Source: Rhodocyclaceae bacterium
GTDB lineage: Bacteria > Pseudomonadota > Gammaproteobacteria > Burkholderiales > Rhodocyclaceae
Reading direction: 5' to 3'
Assembly (NCBI GenBank): GCA_016791115.1
Contig: JAEUNL010000064.1
Span: forward strand, 186,001 to 250,000
Length of the DNA: 64,000 nucleotides
Part shown: piece after piece, positions 61,685 to 64,000 of the stretch
How the letters are laid out: each line of letters begins with the position of its first letter
Position numbering within the stretch: the stretch's first letter is position 1
The notes under the pieces: generated by a model
The model's database searches: none
What the model saw: only the letters and a program-made list of their open reading frames with translations
What the model was told of the DNA's origin: nothing
Position numbers and translations under genes: made by a program

Positions 61685-62152
61685 ATGCGAGACATGCGTA
61701 TCACTCGACGGCTAGAGTTCGATGCCGGACACCGCATTCCCGACCACCTAAGCCAATGTCGCCATTTGCACGGGCACCGCTACGGGATCGAGGTAACGCT
61801 CGCAGGCGATGTCATTTCCGCCACAGGCTCGCCGATGAATGGCATGGTGATGGACTTCTCGGAAGTGAAGAACATTGCGCGCCTGTCGATTGTCGACGTC
61901 TGGGATCACGCATTTCTGGTCTGGCGCGAAGATGCGCCTGTCGTTGCATTCCTCTCGTCCCTGCCGGAACACAAGACAGTGGTACTGGATTTCGTTCCTA
62001 CGGCAGAGAACTTGGCCATCCAGGCATTTCGCACCCTGGATCCGCTGTACCGCGACCGATACGGCAATCAGCTGCAACTCGAACGGGTCCGGCTTTACGA
62101 AACACCTAACTGCTGGGCAGATGCGATACGCGGCGAGGTCCCGGCTCGCTGA
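61685..62152 (+). CDS. queD: 6-carboxytetrahydropterin synthase
   Basis: 155 residues. LEFDAGHRIPDH supplies zinc-binding His, CRHLHGHRYGIEV the catalytic Cys and two more His, and GMVMDFSEVK plus FVPTAENLA the substrate site. It starts queuosine (preQ0) synthesis from dihydroneopterin triphosphate. Divergent from the radical SAM gene. A second ATG three codons later is possible. Confidence 0.94.
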   Translation: MRDMRITRRLEFDAGHRIPDHLSQCRHLHGHRYGIEVTLAGDVISATGSPMNGMVMDFSEVKNIARLSIVDVWDHAFLVWREDAPVVAFLSSLPEHKTVVLDFVPTAENLAIQAFRTLDPLYRDRYGNQLQLERVRLYETPNCWADAIRGEVPAR

Positions 62153-62230
62153 TCTCGCCTGAAGCCCTAGGTAGACTGCTGCCTCGACGCGAAACGCGCC
62201 AAGGCGGCAGATATCGTCAAAATGCGCCGA

Positions 62231-64000
62231 TCACCGGTTGGATTCTCGCTCGATCAGCCACTTTCCGTCGGCACGAATCCATTCCAGAGACTTGTTTGAC
62301 GTGTCATTGAAGGTCGACGACCGATAAACCTGCCGGAAGGTCGCGACCGCATGATCCGGCCGAGCCTGCGTGATCTTGAGGTCTTCCACCTGCACCGAAA
62401 TATTGCCCGGCTTCATTACTCTTGCCTGGCGCTGCGCCAACCATTGATCCTTGGTGGACTTCCCGGATTTGAAAGTGGGCGCGTAATAGCCGCTATACGC
62501 CGCAAAGTCCTTCGCGGACCAGGCAGCAGCCCAGTCACGCAATGCCCTCTCAACGTCATTTCCCTCGGGTGCACTGGTCGCAGCGACCGTTGCCGCCCCT
62601 GCCGCCGGCACTTGAGTCGCAGCGGGTATGAGGCTCGCGGCCCGTGCATCCAGCGCCGCCTTGTTGGTGACGACGGGAGCCGGCGGTTCCGGCGGGCACC
62701 GCTCAGGCGCATCGGAACCTGCCTCCCAGCCTTGCAGTTCCGGCTGGTCGCCGGTGTCGTTCCGCGACAGATTCAAGGCAGCAAGCAGCCCTCCCAACCC
62801 GGCTTTGGTGCGGACATAAGCGATGCCGAGATCGTTCTCGGCATTGACATAGGCACGCCGCGCCTGGAATAGCTCGTTTTCGGTGTCTAGCAGATCCAGC
62901 AGCGTCCGTTGCCCGATGTCAAACTGCTTCCGATAGGCGTCGCGAGCCTTCTCGATCGACGTCTGGTGCTGATCAAGATAGGCCAGTTGCTCGCTCAGCT
63001 TGCGCGTATCGTTATAGGCGATTGCGATGGTTTGGCGGGTATCCCTGCATGCCTTGTCGCGCAAATCCTTGGCGTTGTTCAACCGCTCGCCGAACTGCCG
63101 CACTCGGGCAGCGTCCGATCCACCGTTGAAGAGGTTGTAGTTGAGAACTACTTCAGCGACACCGTCATTGCGCGTCCCGGAAATTCCGTCCCGGTTCTTG
63201 TCCCAATCCTGTCGCAGACGAAAATCGACCCTCGGCTGAAAGGGGGACTTGCGGCCATCTGCGTCTGCCTGGGCTGCGCGAATATTCTCGATGGCGGCAG
63301 CGATGGCCGGATTTCCAGACTGCCCGAGCCGCTGTGCCTCGACCGCCTGGCCCGGCACGTCCTTCATGAGTCCGGCCGCTGGGAGCGAAGCCGCCGGCGG
63401 TTCGCCGACTAGTCGCTGGTAACGGGCAGTAACGTCGTGAAGGTTGGCGGTTTCGGTCAGCAGGTTCGATTCCGCTAGTGCGAGGCGGCCAGACGCCTGC
63501 TCGAAATCGACACGTCGTCCCGCTCCTGCCTGAACCTTGCGCTGGATCTGCTCATACACCGATCGGTGCTGTACGTAATTTTCCTCGGCGAGGCTCACCA
63601 GTTTTCGATAGCGGATGACGTCGTAGTAAGCGCGCGCCGTCTCGAGTGCGGCGCTCTCCGATGCGTCGAGCAATTCGAAATAGCGCGTCAATTTTGCGTG
63701 CCCGAGCCGGCGCACTTCATTGCGCGTCCCCATTCCATCCCAAAGCATTTGGTTCAGGCTGATCGTTGCGCCTCGCCGGGTGAAACTCTGCGAATCCAAC
63801 CCAGGCTCGCGCAGCCGCTCCCGTCCGACGCCCGCCGTGACGTCCACGCGAGGGAAAAAGCCGCCTCTCGCCACGTCGATCTCCTCACGTGCAGCATTGA
63901 ACGCGTGCAATCTGGCCAGCACCTCGGGGTTGCTCGACACCGCCTTCTGTGCAGCTTCTGTCAAAGCCGACGGCACCGGAGACTGTTGCGCGATACCGGC
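62231..64000 (-). CDS. TolC-family outer membrane channel fused to an NTF2-like (Cds6-type) domain, partial at right edge
   Basis: 589 residues are visible and no stop or start limits the right side, so the signal peptide is outside. Two TolC halves are seen: N-terminal ARLHAFNAAREEIDVARGGFFPRVDVTAGVG, then VLNYNLFNGGSDAARVRQF and RTLLDLLDTENELFQARRAYV, the type I secretion (AggA/LapE/CyaE) style. A Pro/Ala-rich linker (~residues 430-480) joins an NTF2-like domain: LRDWAAAWSAKDFAAYSGYY, QWLAQRQARV and LEWIRADGKWLIERE. Such C-terminal domains usually occur in L,D-transpeptidases and TPR proteins; the fusion to TolC is unusual. Confidence 0.87.
   Translation of the reverse strand, partial: AGIAQQSPVPSALTEAAQKAVSSNPEVLARLHAFNAAREEIDVARGGFFPRVDVTAGVGRERLREPGLDSQSFTRRGATISLNQMLWDGMGTRNEVRRLGHAKLTRYFELLDASESAALETARAYYDVIRYRKLVSLAEENYVQHRSVYEQIQRKVQAGAGRRVDFEQASGRLALAESNLLTETANLHDVTARYQRLVGEPPAASLPAAGLMKDVPGQAVEAQRLGQSGNPAIAAAIENIRAAQADADGRKSPFQPRVDFRLRQDWDKNRDGISGTRNDGVAEVVLNYNLFNGGSDAARVRQFGERLNNAKDLRDKACRDTRQTIAIAYNDTRKLSEQLAYLDQHQTSIEKARDAYRKQFDIGQRTLLDLLDTENELFQARRAYVNAENDLGIAYVRTKAGLGGLLAALNLSRNDTGDQPELQGWEAGSDAPERCPPEPPAPVVTNKAALDARAASLIPAATQVPAAGAATVAATSAPEGNDVERALRDWAAAWSAKDFAAYSGYYAPTFKSGKSTKDQWLAQRQARVMKPGNISVQVEDLKITQARPDHAVATFRQVYRSSTFNDTSNKSLEWIRADGKWLIERESNR

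Overview
The window is a 64 kb piece of a high-GC proteobacterial chromosome, most likely a betaproteobacterium of the Rhodocyclales/Nitrosomonadales type. The evidence is the gene order and content: alaA-hom-thrC, icd divergent from aceK, rpmB-rpmG followed by tRNAs, a PIN-PhoH protein, cytochrome c4, a full arn lipid A operon, and AccC-free housekeeping genes typical of free-living Gram-negative bacteria. I see no rRNA operon, insertion sequence, integrase or CRISPR array. It is a core chromosomal region with some accessory genes inserted. Taxonomy is inferred from gene content, not from a marker comparison.

Layout. 0-5.9 kb: end of nnrD, an acyltransferase, a histone-deacetylase-like hydrolase coupled to a double-CDGSH protein, a DMT exporter, an orphan fragment resembling a phage/contractile tail tube protein, nadC, a tiny membrane protein. 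5.3-12.9 kb (minus strand): alaA - GNAT - hom - large TPR protein - thrC - methyltransferase, genes mostly overlapping or a few bases apart, so aspartate-family amino acid synthesis shares a transcript with an unusual repeat protein. 13.1-20.7 kb (plus): an Mth938-like gene, then arnT, one SMR-type flippase subunit, arnB, arnC, split arnA (formyltransferase and decarboxylase as two genes) and arnD, which together build and attach 4-amino-4-deoxy-L-arabinose to lipid A; ugd is not here. 20.7-22.6 kb: a bcp-type peroxiredoxin and PIN-PhoH. 22.8-31.5 kb (minus): dacB, a fatty acid desaturase with a clear promoter/operator, an MscS channel, a phospholipase-D-like nuclease, rsmB, a DUF3108 protein, purN, DedA. 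31.6-34.6 kb: mutL and miaA, separated by a 39-bp near-perfect palindrome. 34.6-39.6 kb: a hybrid histidine kinase coupled to a PhnD-like binding protein, divergent from a YbaL/Kef-type antiporter. 39.6-46.0 kb: a structured intergenic repeat, a secreted protein of unknown function, a TetR-controlled ABC efflux operon, a PhnA/YjdM zinc-ribbon protein, a methyltransferase. 46.2-51.2 kb: an exported caspase-like protein, a short autotransporter and a lipoprotein alpha/beta hydrolase. 51.3-58.4 kb: icd/aceK, cytochrome c4, dut, coaBC, radC, rpmB-rpmG. 58.6-64 kb: tRNA-Arg, tRNA-Ser, lysC, a small XRE regulator, a radical SAM protein divergent from queD, and a TolC-family protein with a C-terminal NTF2-like domain that runs off the right edge.

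The features most worth a second look are the TPR protein built from ten 47-residue units inside the hom-thrC transcript, a small dispersed intergenic repeat whose 12-base core also sits inside the mutL linker, interlocked inverted repeats at 39.64-39.70 kb, the PhnD/hybrid-kinase pair, the periplasmic caspase, the orphan tail-tube fragment, and several promoter-embedded operators.
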